From the NCBI RefSeq assembly GCF_000718165.1, contig NZ_JOEY01000014.1:1-64000 (forward strand): a stretch of 64,000 nt of DNA, given 5' to 3'. This document shows, one piece after another, positions 19,689 to 28,786 of the stretch. The translations under genes and the position numbers were made by a program. The stretch comes from Streptomyces fulvoviolaceus (GTDB lineage Bacteria > Actinomycetota > Actinomycetes > Streptomycetales > Streptomycetaceae). A model generated the notes under the pieces. That model was not told the DNA's origin, made no database searches, and saw nothing but the letters and a program-made list of their open reading frames with translations. Position 1 is the first letter of the stretch. Each line of letters starts with the position of its first letter.

Positions 19689-21005
19689 GTGACCAGCCAG
19701 GAGCAGGCGCTCGCTCTCGCCGACCGTTGGCTCAACCCGGAAGGGTCGGCGCAGCCGCGCCGCGAGGTGCGGATGCAGGAGTTCGACCTGGGCTGGGTCG
19801 TGTGGGCCGCGCCCTCGGCGTCCGAGAGCGACCCGGTCACCGGGGAGCGCCGGCCGCCTGCCGGGGTCGGCGACGCGTGCGGGGTCGTGGACCGCCGTAC
19901 CGGCGAGCTGACGGTCTGGCCGTCGGTGCCGGTCGACGAGGTCGTACGGATGTACCGGCAGAAGCACGGCGGCGAGGACTCTTCGGACGGTGGCCGTCCG
20001 GTCACCGGGCCCGGCAACACCGCCGTCTTCACCTACACCGACCCGGCCAATGGCGAGGAGACCACCCTCTTCCGCAACTCCGGCCCGGGCCTGCCCCCCG
20101 CCGAGTACCAGGCGTGGGCCGAGCTGCAGCGGATGAACGTACCCGTCGGCAATGTCATCGCCGTCCACACCGACCTGCGTCCCAGCCTGCTGCCCGGCGG
20201 GTACACCGCCGAGCTTCTCAACACCTTCCCCAACGTCCGGCTCTCCTGCTCGCAGACCTACGGAGCCCGTCCCGAGGAGCGCGCGGAAGGCATCGCGGCG
20301 CTGGTCGAGCAGGTCGACATGCTGAACCGGATCGCCGGCCAGGAGCCGCCGCCCCGCCCGCACCGCAGCCCCGTACCCACTCACGTGACGCCCGCGGAGC
20401 CGATGCGTGACGTGGCTCTCGGCCGCCACCTCGTCGAGGTCTTCGGCGAGGACGGCGTACGACGCCACGACGCCGACGACATCGCCGGCAGCGCGCTGCC
20501 CGAGGCCACCGGGTCCACGCTCACCTGGGCGGGGCTCCCCGACCACCTTCCCCTCTTCTTCACCGCCGACCGGCCCGACGCCCCTCCGGCCGGCGGCCTG
20601 TTCACCGACGTGTCCACGAATCTGCGCGAACGCCGCAGCCCGGCCGGTGAAGAGAAGATCGGTGTCCTGGCGCATCTGGTCCGGATCGGCTTCGACGGGG
20701 TCGCGGTCATCGCGGTGCAGTACCTGCCCGGTACGACGGAGCCGGACGGCCTCGGCGCGGTCTGGGCCGTCGACCCGGTGACCGCCGCGGCCCGCTACGT
20801 CAACGTCTCGGCGGCCGCCTTCGCCCGCTCGCTGGCGCTGCTCGCCACGACACGGCGGCGGACGCGGGGCCTCGACCCGGTCGCGGCGGGTGCCGAAGTG
20901 GCGGCGTTGCAGGAGCAGTTGGTGGCTGTGGACGCCTCCGCGCTGGCGCACGAGGACACCTGGTGGTCGCTGATCGTCGAGCAGATGTGGCACGGGTTGT
21001 TCTGA
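19689..21005 (+). CDS. Imm35-like, deaminase-fold-like and SUKH-4-like protein
   Basis: A 438-residue three-part protein. Residues 1-95 resemble the Imm35/YrhB-type small domain (QEQALALADRWL, GVVDRRTGELTVWPSVPVDEVVRMY) and match the whole product of the next gene. The middle (~105-215; GVDxxLRPSLLPGGYTAELL region near IAVHTDLRP and LSCSQTYG) looks like a bacterial deaminase-fold toxin-family domain without an obvious HxE/CxxC set. The last ~190 residues (LPEATGSTLTWAGLPDHLPLFF onward) resemble SUKH-4. Such combinations are known from polymorphic toxin immunity loci. GTG start with GAAGGAGCC upstream. Role as immunity or antitoxin-like protein is inference. Confidence 0.65.
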   Translation: MTSQEQALALADRWLNPEGSAQPRREVRMQEFDLGWVVWAAPSASESDPVTGERRPPAGVGDACGVVDRRTGELTVWPSVPVDEVVRMYRQKHGGEDSSDGGRPVTGPGNTAVFTYTDPANGEETTLFRNSGPGLPPAEYQAWAELQRMNVPVGNVIAVHTDLRPSLLPGGYTAELLNTFPNVRLSCSQTYGARPEERAEGIAALVEQVDMLNRIAGQEPPPRPHRSPVPTHVTPAEPMRDVALGRHLVEVFGEDGVRRHDADDIAGSALPEATGSTLTWAGLPDHLPLFFTADRPDAPPAGGLFTDVSTNLRERRSPAGEEKIGVLAHLVRIGFDGVAVIAVQYLPGTTEPDGLGAVWAVDPVTAAARYVNVSAAAFARSLALLATTRRRTRGLDPVAAGAEVAALQEQLVAVDASALAHEDTWWSLIVEQMWHGLF

Positions 21006-21060
21006 CCCCGGCCCTCTGAAGATCCCCACCGAGAAGACAGAGAACAGGGAGAGCTGACCC

Positions 21061-21366
21061 GTGACTTCGGAGAACCCGGCACCGCCGACCACCTCGGAGC
21101 AGGCCCTCGACATCGTGCGCGACCGGTACGCGCAGCCGAAGTTGCCGGACGGCAGCCCCGCGGAGCTGCGCGTCGAGGAGTTCGACATCGGGTACCTGGT
21201 GTACGCGGTGTTCCCGCCGGTCACCGATACCGCCGGCCGGCCTCAGCCCGCTCCGCCGGGCGGCAGCAAGATCGTGGTCTCCAAGGAGACGGGAGAGACC
21301 GTCACCGTCCCCAACTACCCGACCGAGACGGCGATCGCGCTGTATCGGAAGCAGCGCCAGGCGTGA
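21061..21366 (+). CDS. Imm35/YrhB-like small protein
   Basis: A 101-residue protein whose sequence parallels the first domain of the preceding gene: EQALDIVRDRYAQ, EEFDIGYLVYAV, VVSKETGETVTVPNYPTETAIALYRKQ. This domain type occurs in polymorphic toxin systems and is regarded as an immunity family. The GTG at 21061 has a GGGAGAGC site upstream. It is 55 bases after the previous gene and probably co-transcribed with it. Confidence 0.7.
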   Translation: MTSENPAPPTTSEQALDIVRDRYAQPKLPDGSPAELRVEEFDIGYLVYAVFPPVTDTAGRPQPAPPGGSKIVVSKETGETVTVPNYPTETAIALYRKQRQA

Positions 21367-21392
21367 CGTGACGAGTGCGGCGTGGGCCGTAC

Positions 21393-21809
21393 TCAGTACA
21401 GCGAGAATCCTCCGCCGTGCCGCCCTTGGCTCTGCGTGCCGGACCTCGGGGTCCCGCCCTCCGGCCGCTTCTGGCCGGGGTTTTCGCCGGTCCCCTCCTC
21501 CTCGTGCCTGATCCGGTCGCGCTCCTCCTCGGGGAGCGCGTCCCACTGACCCCGCAGGGAGGCCATGCCGCCGCTTCCCAGGGCGCGTGCCACCGCGGGG
21601 TCGTCCAGTGCGTCGCGGAGGGCCAGGCGGCCGGAGAGCAGCCGCTTCGCCGCGTCCTCCATGCCCTTGCCGACGGCGTCGTTCTCGGACAGCTTGCGCA
21701 GGGCCGAGTTCAGCGAACGTATCTGTCCCGGTTCGAGCGCTTCGTCCAGTACGCCGCGGTCCGGTGAAGAGCCGTCCGGGTTCGGTGAGTTCTCGGGTTG
21801 CCTGGTCAT
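21393..21809 (-). CDS. T7SS-island small protein, GRHxGxGWSLY-tail family (copy 1)
   Basis: A 138-residue hydrophilic protein with no known domain. The core (RSLNSALRKLSENDAVGKGMEDAAKRLLSGRLALRDAL) parallels the products at 37601-38026 and 43446-43835. The C terminus GRHGGGFSLY matches GRHDGRGWSLY of the second copy. The ATG at 21809 has AGGAGAGG upstream. It is convergent with the Imm35-like gene. The three copies each lie near ESX-type effector genes, so a chaperone or accessory role is possible. Confidence 0.75.
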   Translation of the reverse strand: MTRQPENSPNPDGSSPDRGVLDEALEPGQIRSLNSALRKLSENDAVGKGMEDAAKRLLSGRLALRDALDDPAVARALGSGGMASLRGQWDALPEEERDRIRHEEEGTGENPGQKRPEGGTPRSGTQSQGRHGGGFSLY

Positions 21810-21950
21810 GTGGCCTCTCCTCGCTGCCCCTCGCCTCTCGGACACCCGCAGTATCCCCCGTCACGTACGGATGCGATGCTGGCACCCATTGTCCGACTGT
21901 CCGAAGAAGTCGCCGAAGAAGTCGCCGAAGTAGACAAGGACCCCATCGTC

Positions 21951-22595
21951 ATGGCCCCTGCGCAAGGCACTGGAACCGACCGTTCCGCCGCTGGTCTCGT
22001 CGGCCGAGCCTTCGGCCGCCTCGGACGCGCGGGTGGCCTGGTCTTTCTTCTCGCCGGCCTCGTCATGAGCGGATGGGGCGCGTACCAGGGTGCGTACGCG
22101 GTGGGATGGGCCGGCACGCACGGCACTCTGACGGTGAAGCAGTGCGAGGTGAACTCCGCGGTCAACGCCTCGCGCAACAGCCGTAAGAAGCGGCTCAACG
22201 TCCGTTGCGCGGGCACGTTCGTGTCCGAGGACGGCAAGAGTACGGACGCCGGCGCGGCGGTCCAGGTGCGCTCCAGGTACACGCAGGGCACCGAACTGTC
22301 GGTGCAGCAGGCCGAGGCGCCCACGACGGACACCTCCGCGGACGGCGACTACGTCCGGGCCGACGAGCCCCGGGGCTGGCGCTTCTTCGCCGCTTTCTTC
22401 GGCGGCTGGGTCCTCACCGGCCTCGGCGTCTTCTGCCTCGCCACCGGTTTCGCGCCGTTCGGGCAGAGCCGGGTCTCGTACGACGCGGCGTGGGAGGCGG
22501 CGGGGCGGGGAGTGACGCGGCCGGTCCTGCTCGGGATGCTCGGGGTGGGGCTGCTCGGGGCCGGGGTGTCGTTCCTGGTCAGCTACTTCGTCTGA
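21951..22595 (+). CDS. DUF3592-like membrane protein
   Basis: A 214-residue membrane protein: one N-terminal transmembrane segment (GLVFLLAGLVMSGWGAY), a ~100-residue external domain with a Cys pair (TLTVKQCEV ... VRCAGTF), then two transmembrane segments at the C terminus. The same layout and the TL(K)V..C ... C.G.F pattern recur at 45595, 46243 and 57006, giving four paralogues. The start is uncertain: ATG 21951 fits the paralogues' N terminus and has AAGGAC upstream; ATG 21876 would add 25 residues. It may act at the envelope as an immunity or accessory protein (inference). Confidence 0.7.
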   Translation: MAPAQGTGTDRSAAGLVGRAFGRLGRAGGLVFLLAGLVMSGWGAYQGAYAVGWAGTHGTLTVKQCEVNSAVNASRNSRKKRLNVRCAGTFVSEDGKSTDAGAAVQVRSRYTQGTELSVQQAEAPTTDTSADGDYVRADEPRGWRFFAAFFGGWVLTGLGVFCLATGFAPFGQSRVSYDAAWEAAGRGVTRPVLLGMLGVGLLGAGVSFLVSYFV

Positions 22596-22629
22596 GCGTG
22601 TGAGCGCGCATTCGCTAGGCTCACGCACC

Positions 22630-23286
22630 ATGTCGCCAGCGCATACGTCCTCCTCCCCCGCACCGGACGCCACGGTCGTCCCCACAGGCCGCCGCGGCGC
22701 CATGACCGGGCTTCCCTGCTCCGTGCTCCTGATCGTGATCGGTGCTGCCGGCGTCTCGGGCGGTGTCGTGGTTGCTACCGGGAACCAGAAGGGGGAGTCC
22801 GGTGTCGCGGGGTTCGCGGGCCTGGCGTTCATGGTGGCGCTGGGTGTCCTCGGCGTGTTCCTCTTCGTCGGTCACTGGGCCAACCGAAGCAACAGGATCC
22901 TCGTCGACGGCACGGGTCTGTGGATCGACAGCGGGAAGCTTCAGCACGTCATCCCCTGGCAGAGCCTCGCCGGAGTCGCCCTCCACTGGAGCAGGTTCGG
23001 CCGCAGCCAGAAGGTCTACTCCCTGGAGATGTTCCCCAACGGCCCCGTGGACCGGGACGATCCGGCCCTGTGGACCCTGGTCCGCGACGAGGAGCCGCCG
23101 CAGCCCGGGCTTTCCCGGCTGCGCTACCGCCTGCCTTTCCCCTCCGCCCAACAGCAGCAAGTGGTCACGGCGGTTCACAGCCAGGTCCCACAGCTCTGGC
23201 TGGGAGAGTCCGAGCGTCCGACCGGCCACATCGGCCGGCCGGACGTCAGGGGACACCGGGAGCGCACCCGTGGCCGTACGCCATGA
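22630..23286 (+). CDS. Two-TM PH-like membrane protein
   Basis: A 218-residue protein with two hydrophobic segments (about residues 30-52 and 62-82). A C-terminal cytoplasmic domain follows, starting RILVDGTGLWIDSGKLQHVIPWQSLAGVALHW, the start of a bacterial PH-like fold, and an Arg-rich tail. ATG 22630 is preferred over GTG 22600 because it directly precedes conserved-looking sequence; neither has a strong ribosome binding site. It lies just before the large toxin gene. Function is unknown. Confidence 0.7.
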   Translation: MSPAHTSSSPAPDATVVPTGRRGAMTGLPCSVLLIVIGAAGVSGGVVVATGNQKGESGVAGFAGLAFMVALGVLGVFLFVGHWANRSNRILVDGTGLWIDSGKLQHVIPWQSLAGVALHWSRFGRSQKVYSLEMFPNGPVDRDDPALWTLVRDEEPPQPGLSRLRYRLPFPSAQQQQVVTAVHSQVPQLWLGESERPTGHIGRPDVRGHRERTRGRTP

Positions 23287-23462
23287 ACGGTTCACGCGCC
23301 CCGAGGCAACCGTGGGGACCTGCAACGGATTTGTGACAGCAAGCCCCTGAAGTTACCCGGGCGTGATTCCGTAAACTTTGCGAACGGCTGTACTCCTACG
23401 GGATTCCCTTGACCGGTGAGGGAGTTGTACGGCCGTGTTGTCTGACGGGGGTGCTTTCTGCT

Positions 23463-26400
23463 GTGTCGATGATGCTGCCGGACGAGCTCGAATGGGTTCT
23501 CGAGATGCTCGGCTACAACTGGCCGACCGCGGACGAGGACAAGCTCAGAGAGTCCGCCGCCCTGTGGCGGCAGTTCGGCGACGACGTCACCGGCCTGCAT
23601 GAGCGGGCGAACGGCAGCGCCCGCCAGGTCACCGCCTACAACGCCGGTGAGTCGATCGACGCGTTCACCAAGACCTACGCCAAGTTCGACGGCGGAGGCG
23701 GCTCGGACGGCTACCTCGCGAGCGCGGCTCAGTCCGCCCACCTCATCGCGGGCGTGCTGGAAACCTGCGCCGGCCTGGTGGTCGTCGCCAAATACGCGGT
23801 GATCGTCCAGCTGATCGCCCTGGCCATCGAGATCCTTGCCGCGCATGCCGCCGCGCCCTTCACCTTCGGCCTGTCCGAGGTCGCCGGGCTGGGTGCCACC
23901 CAGATCACCCGGCTGATCGTGCGCCGCCTCCTCGACGAGCTCAAGGACGCCATCCTCGACGCGATCGTCGAGACGATGAAGGAACCCGTCATCTCCGCGG
24001 TCGAGGCGATCATCACCGACCTGATCCGTCAGTCGGTGAACGTCGGCTTCGGCGCCCAGTCGGGATACGACCTCTCCACGACCGCCAAAGCAGGGGCGGA
24101 CGGCGCCTGGGAGGCCGTCAAGTCGTCCCCGCAGACCTTCCTGGAGGGTGTGCGCGACAGCCTGGGGGCCAAGGCGGGGAGCAGCGCTCACCATGCGATC
24201 GACAGTCGTATCGACGGGTACAACGGTGGGTCGTCGGGGACATCGGGGGCCTCGGGGAGCGAGGGTGGGAGCGGCTCGGGGGACGGTGACGGGGGGTCGG
24301 ACTCGTCTTCTTCCGGCTCCGACTCGTCCTCTTCCGGCTCCAACTCCTCTTCTTCCGGGTCCGACTCCTCCTCCAACGGCTCTGGCTCCTCGTCGTCGAC
24401 GCAGTCGGGCAACGGCACGAACATAGGTGGCGGGATATCCGCCGACACCGGCGGCAATGGCGTCGGCGGGCCGGACGTGGGTTCGTTGCCGGGCTCCGAT
24501 TCGGGGTCCGGGTCGGACAACGGGTCCGGGCAGGATTCGTCCTCCTCGGAGACGTCCACGCCGCGGCCGACACCGGTGCTGAACGGTCCGACGCTGTCCG
24601 ACTTCGACGACCCCTCGCCCAGCGGCAGTTCGCCCGCTGGCACGGAGTCCGGCGGTTCGTCCGGCCCTTCCCACTCCGGCGGCGGTTCCTCCGTCTCCGG
24701 TCTCTCGTCGCCGACCGTGCAGTCCGCACCGGCCCAGTCGTCGTCCGGCGGTACGTCGTCCCCGTCGGGCGGCGGCGCGATCGGCACCAACATCGACAGC
24801 CTCGCCGCCAGCGTCCCCACGCAGACCAACACGGCGGCCGCCGCACCGACGACGAGTGACCCGTCCCCGGCGGGTGCCGGGGCCGGCCGGGCGGACGGGG
24901 GCTCGTCGGGCATACCGTCGTCGCCGGTGGCGTCGGCCGCCGCGGGTGGCTCTGGTGGCGCGCATCAGGGTGGGGGTACGTCTGGTTCGTCCGGCGGCGC
25001 CTCGTCCGCTACGAGTCCGAGCAGCCCCACGCCCAACTCGGGGGCGACGAGGACGACTTCGGCCAGTGTGCCGGGTACGCCGTCCACCGCGGGGACGGGG
25101 CCCGTCTCCACGCCGAGCACCACTGCTCCGGCTTCGACGCCGCGCAGCACGCCGACATCTGATGCTCGTGTCCCCGGCACGGCGGACGGTCGTACGCCTG
25201 GCACATCGGACAACCGAATACCGACCACCCAGCGCACCACCCCCGGAAGCACGACACCGGGGGACGGAACGACGCCGCGCACCACAACTCCCGGTGACGG
25301 TACGACGTCACGGAGCACGCCCGGGAGCACGACCCCGGGTGATCGCACCACGCCTCGCGGTACGACGCCGGGTGACGGTACGACGCCTCGCCACACGACC
25401 CCGGGTGATGGCACCACGTCCCGTACCACCCCGGGCAACACGACTCCCGGTGACGGTACGACGTCGCGCAACACGCCTGGGAACACGACGCCCGGCGACC
25501 GCACCACGCCCCGCGGTACGGCTCCGGGTGACGGCACCCGTACCAACACCCCTAGCCAGAACCCGAGTACGAGTACTCCGACGACGACGCCGTCCACGTC
25601 GACCAACACAGGGACGGGCACCGGCACCGGATCCGACCGCACCTCGACACCGGGCAACAGCACCTCGAACTCCGCGGCACCGAGCAGTCGTACGCCGAAC
25701 TCCGCCGCCCCGCCCGCTCCCGCCGGCAACCCCACGACGCCGGGCACGCCCGGCGCCCAGAACACACCCACCAGGACTCCGCAACAGCACGCCGGCAGCA
25801 CACCCGGCAACCCCGGCACACCCGGTGGCACCCCCAACACCCCGCCGCAGCCGGCCGCGCAGCCCAGCGCGCCTCCGCAGAGCGCACCGCAGCATCAGCA
25901 GCAGGTGACCGCGGTCCCGATACACACCGTCATCCGCACGCCAGGAGCATCGACGCCGGCGGCGGCGCACCACTCCCCGGCCACACCGCACGCGCCGGGC
26001 TCGCCCCAGAACGACGCCGGCACCCCCCAGAACGGGCAACAGCACCCGCAGCAGGACAGCCTGGCGGACATCCGTTCCGACCTGGACCACCACCCCGGCG
26101 GCCTGACCGAACCCGACACCGCCGACCAGCAGGCGCTGGTCGACGCGGTGCCGCACAACGAGGACGGCACCCCGGAACGCTTCCCCGACCCCTTCGGGTC
26201 CTGGTCGCAGCTCCAGAACGACGGCGGCAACACCGTCCCCGGACGCAGCAACAACTGTGCCGACTGCTCGCGTTCCTTCCTGGAGACCTGGTACGGCGAC
26301 CCCCAGGTCTCCGCCCCCCGCACCATCGACACCGACGCAAACGGCAAGCCCGACCCCTTCGCTCCCGAGAGCAACGCCAACGAGAACCAGATCCGTTGGG

Positions 26401-28757
26401 CAGGCGCCGCCCACACCTACGTCGGCCCCGGCGGCGACCCCGACACCGCGAACACCATCGCCAACACCCTCCGGCAGGCCGGCCCCGGCTCGGCGGCCAT
26501 CGTCCAGGTCGGCTGGCCGGGCGGAGGCGGCCACGCGTTCAACGTCGTCAACCACAACGGCAACATCGTCTGGATCGACACGCAGAGCGGCGAGGTCAGC
26601 AACGAGCCGCTCCACCTCGACAAGGCGGACCACGTCTGGCACATCCCGCTGGACGCGGACCGGAATCCGATCGACACCTCCCAGCCCCACACCGAGGACA
26701 CGAACCACTCCGAGGAGGGGACGGCCACCTCTCAGGACGGGACTGAGTCGACCGAGACGAACACCAACACCCCTCAGAACGGCACGACCACCCCCCAGGA
26801 CGGAACCGAAACCTCCGAGACGAACACCAACACCCCTCAGAACGACACGACCACCCCCCAGGACGGAACCGAAACCTCCGAGACGAAGACGGACACGCCT
26901 CAGGAGAAGACGGACACGCCTCAGGAGGGAACTGACGCTTCCCAGCAGGAGACGAGCGACTCGACCGAGGGGAGCCAGCACCAGCCGGATTCACCGGGCG
27001 AGTCGCCTGACGCCGCCGCCTCCGGAGACCCCGCGCACGCCGAACCGTCCCCTACTGCGGACTCGAGTTCCGCAACCCCCGAGAGCGGAAACGGAAGCCA
27101 CAAAGACACGGTCACGGACGACGCGGTCCCGTCCAGCTCCCCGCCAGGGCCGAACGAACCGACCACCGACCGCAGTACCCCCCAGCAGACCCCTGCTCCC
27201 GACTCGCATACAGCATCGGCATCGGCATCGGCATCGACGTCGACTGACAATGCGGGTGGTCACACCACGCCCAACCAGGCACCCGCCACCTCCACCAATG
27301 CCGCTTCCCCTCGCCCCGGTCAGGAAACACCCGGAACTCCTGCGCAGCCTCACAGAGGGCCGGAGGCGCCCGCAGGCACCAACGACGGCAGCAACAAGAA
27401 GCACAAGCTGGACGACGAGCCGGACGCTCCCAAGCCGAAGAAGCCCAAGAAGACCCCGGCCGAGCGGGCCGCCGAGATCGCCAGGGCCAGGGAGATCGCC
27501 AACACCCCGCTGGACAGCTCCGGCCCCGAGGGGCACCCCGGTTATGGGGTCGTTCAGGACGGCGACGGATCCTCGGTCCACCACGACATGCTCGGCGACG
27601 AGTCCCAGGATCTGCTGCGCGTCACCAACGAGGTCGTACAGACCGACCTGCACTCCATCGCCCAGCACCTGCACAACTGGGCCGAAGGCAACCCCTCGCC
27701 GCTGCAGCAGACCATCCGTGAGGCCTCCGAAAGCGGCAGGCTGACCCAGGACCGGCTCAACGAGCTGCTGAAGCCCGGCTTCGCAGAGATGTCGCGGGAG
27801 GACAAGGCGGCGACGGTTGCCGCCATCGCACGCCTCAGCAGCGGATTCCACAACACGCACGCCGTCGACGATTCAGGGGGCGCCGATCTCCACTCACGGC
27901 ACAAGCCCACGCGCGGTGAGAACCTTGATCCCGCCCCCCTCGCCCGCCGATATGCCGCGACCCAGGACATCGCGGACAAAGAAGCGCAAGAGCTCGCGGA
28001 GAACAGCCAGGCTCTCGGTGACAGCAATCAGCCGAAGACCGAGAAGGAGATCTCGCGAGAGCGGCTCAAGTTCAACAAGCTCTGGAACCAGCACGTCGGC
28101 GAGGCACAGCTCGCCAAGGCCATCAAACAGGCCGAGAGCGAGGGCAGGCCGCAGGCCGAGATCGATGCCATGCGCGAGCATCGCAGCATGATGCGGCCGG
28201 ACTTCTCGGGCAAGAACTTCGCGGCTCTGGAGGTCATCGAGCACAAGCCCGACGGGTCAACGGAGACCCACTACATCATCGACTCCTCCAACCCACCGCT
28301 GGATCACTCCGAGCCCGTACTCGGCGAAGCCTTCCGCAGACTCGACCAGGAGAACCCCGGACGGTACGAAGCGCCGCTCATGTACACGGAGTTCGAACCG
28401 TGCGGCAATCAGACCTATCCGGCGTCGGCCAACTGCTCGGACTATCTTGCGCATGAATTCGAGCGCCCGGCCGATCAGGACCTGAAGAAGTACCACGAGA
28501 AGAGCGCGGAAGAGCGAGCAGCGGTCCCCGAGCAGAAGAACAGCACCAAAGTCGTCTACGGCGCCGGATACCGGCTCGGCGAACTGTCGGCCGACGAGAT
28601 GGCGAGGATCAATGCTCTGCCACCCGAGCAGAAGGCGGCCGAGGTCGAGAGGGCACGGCAGCAGGCCGTGGACGCCCGGAACGCCGACATGCACCGCTTC
28701 CGCGGGGAACTCGCGAGGGTCTGGATGAAGCTCGCCGCGAGCGCTGACGTACCCTGA
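23463..28757 (+). CDS. Giant polymorphic toxin: ESX-export N domain, Tox-PL-like and deaminase-like effector domains
   Basis: A 1764-residue protein. Residues 1-~250 match the CpnT-like WXG100 export domain and the product at 43957-45099 (MLPDELEWVLEMLGYNWP; APFTFGLSEVAGLGATQ). About 255-850 is a Ser/Gly then Thr/Pro-rich linker with repeats. About 860-1065 looks like Tox-PL (papain-like glutamine deaminase) with Cys932/Cys935 (NNCADCSRSF), His1024 (GGHAFNVV) and Asp1039 (WIDTQSG). A second repeat-rich linker runs to ~1310. About 1340-1764 ends in a cytidine deaminase-like domain: H1615-S-E1617 in LDHSEPVLGEA, then C1647 (FEPCG) and C1658 (NCSDYL). The start at 23463 (GTG) aligns with the paralogue. 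A secreted antibacterial or anti-host effector is likely. Domain names are from motifs only. Confidence 0.82.
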   Translation: MSMMLPDELEWVLEMLGYNWPTADEDKLRESAALWRQFGDDVTGLHERANGSARQVTAYNAGESIDAFTKTYAKFDGGGGSDGYLASAAQSAHLIAGVLETCAGLVVVAKYAVIVQLIALAIEILAAHAAAPFTFGLSEVAGLGATQITRLIVRRLLDELKDAILDAIVETMKEPVISAVEAIITDLIRQSVNVGFGAQSGYDLSTTAKAGADGAWEAVKSSPQTFLEGVRDSLGAKAGSSAHHAIDSRIDGYNGGSSGTSGASGSEGGSGSGDGDGGSDSSSSGSDSSSSGSNSSSSGSDSSSNGSGSSSSTQSGNGTNIGGGISADTGGNGVGGPDVGSLPGSDSGSGSDNGSGQDSSSSETSTPRPTPVLNGPTLSDFDDPSPSGSSPAGTESGGSSGPSHSGGGSSVSGLSSPTVQSAPAQSSSGGTSSPSGGGAIGTNIDSLAASVPTQTNTAAAAPTTSDPSPAGAGAGRADGGSSGIPSSPVASAAAGGSGGAHQGGGTSGSSGGASSATSPSSPTPNSGATRTTSASVPGTPSTAGTGPVSTPSTTAPASTPRSTPTSDARVPGTADGRTPGTSDNRIPTTQRTTPGSTTPGDGTTPRTTTPGDGTTSRSTPGSTTPGDRTTPRGTTPGDGTTPRHTTPGDGTTSRTTPGNTTPGDGTTSRNTPGNTTPGDRTTPRGTAPGDGTRTNTPSQNPSTSTPTTTPSTSTNTGTGTGTGSDRTSTPGNSTSNSAAPSSRTPNSAAPPAPAGNPTTPGTPGAQNTPTRTPQQHAGSTPGNPGTPGGTPNTPPQPAAQPSAPPQSAPQHQQQVTAVPIHTVIRTPGASTPAAAHHSPATPHAPGSPQNDAGTPQNGQQHPQQDSLADIRSDLDHHPGGLTEPDTADQQALVDAVPHNEDGTPERFPDPFGSWSQLQNDGGNTVPGRSNNCADCSRSFLETWYGDPQVSAPRTIDTDANGKPDPFAPESNANENQIRWAGAAHTYVGPGGDPDTANTIANTLRQAGPGSAAIVQVGWPGGGGHAFNVVNHNGNIVWIDTQSGEVSNEPLHLDKADHVWHIPLDADRNPIDTSQPHTEDTNHSEEGTATSQDGTESTETNTNTPQNGTTTPQDGTETSETNTNTPQNDTTTPQDGTETSETKTDTPQEKTDTPQEGTDASQQETSDSTEGSQHQPDSPGESPDAAASGDPAHAEPSPTADSSSATPESGNGSHKDTVTDDAVPSSSPPGPNEPTTDRSTPQQTPAPDSHTASASASASTSTDNAGGHTTPNQAPATSTNAASPRPGQETPGTPAQPHRGPEAPAGTNDGSNKKHKLDDEPDAPKPKKPKKTPAERAAEIARAREIANTPLDSSGPEGHPGYGVVQDGDGSSVHHDMLGDESQDLLRVTNEVVQTDLHSIAQHLHNWAEGNPSPLQQTIREASESGRLTQDRLNELLKPGFAEMSREDKAATVAAIARLSSGFHNTHAVDDSGGADLHSRHKPTRGENLDPAPLARRYAATQDIADKEAQELAENSQALGDSNQPKTEKEISRERLKFNKLWNQHVGEAQLAKAIKQAESEGRPQAEIDAMREHRSMMRPDFSGKNFAALEVIEHKPDGSTETHYIIDSSNPPLDHSEPVLGEAFRRLDQENPGRYEAPLMYTEFEPCGNQTYPASANCSDYLAHEFERPADQDLKKYHEKSAEERAAVPEQKNSTKVVYGAGYRLGELSADEMARINALPPEQKAAEVERARQQAVDARNADMHRFRGELARVWMKLAASADVP
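25240..25540 (+). repeat. Degenerate tandem repeat coding for T-P-G-D-G-T-T-P-R
   Basis: About ten imperfect copies of a 27-30-base unit (ACNCCGGGTGACGGTACGACG type) code for the TTPGDGTTPR linker of the giant toxin. The units differ mainly in third codon positions. It is likely prone to length change by slippage or recombination. Confidence 0.8.
26758..26883 (+). repeat. 63-bp near-perfect tandem duplication in the toxin linker
   Basis: Two 63-base units code for N-T-N-T-P-Q-N-(G/D)-T-T-T-P-Q-D-G-T-E-T-S-E-T. They are almost identical in DNA, which suggests a recent duplication. A shorter related unit (DTPQE) follows. The segment links the Tox-PL-like and deaminase-like domains. Confidence 0.8.
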
Positions 28758-28786
28758 TCGGCCGGGTCTGATCGGAGTGATGCACA

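Noticed and set aside
25240..25540. Regular repeats resembling a CRISPR array
   Set aside because: Units are contiguous, in frame with the toxin and vary mainly at third codon positions; there are no unique spacers and no cas genes.
25308..26981. 557-codon minus-strand frame opposite the toxin linker
   Set aside because: It is an artefact of the Thr/Pro-rich repeats read backwards, giving Val/Arg/Gly-rich sequence with no start signal.
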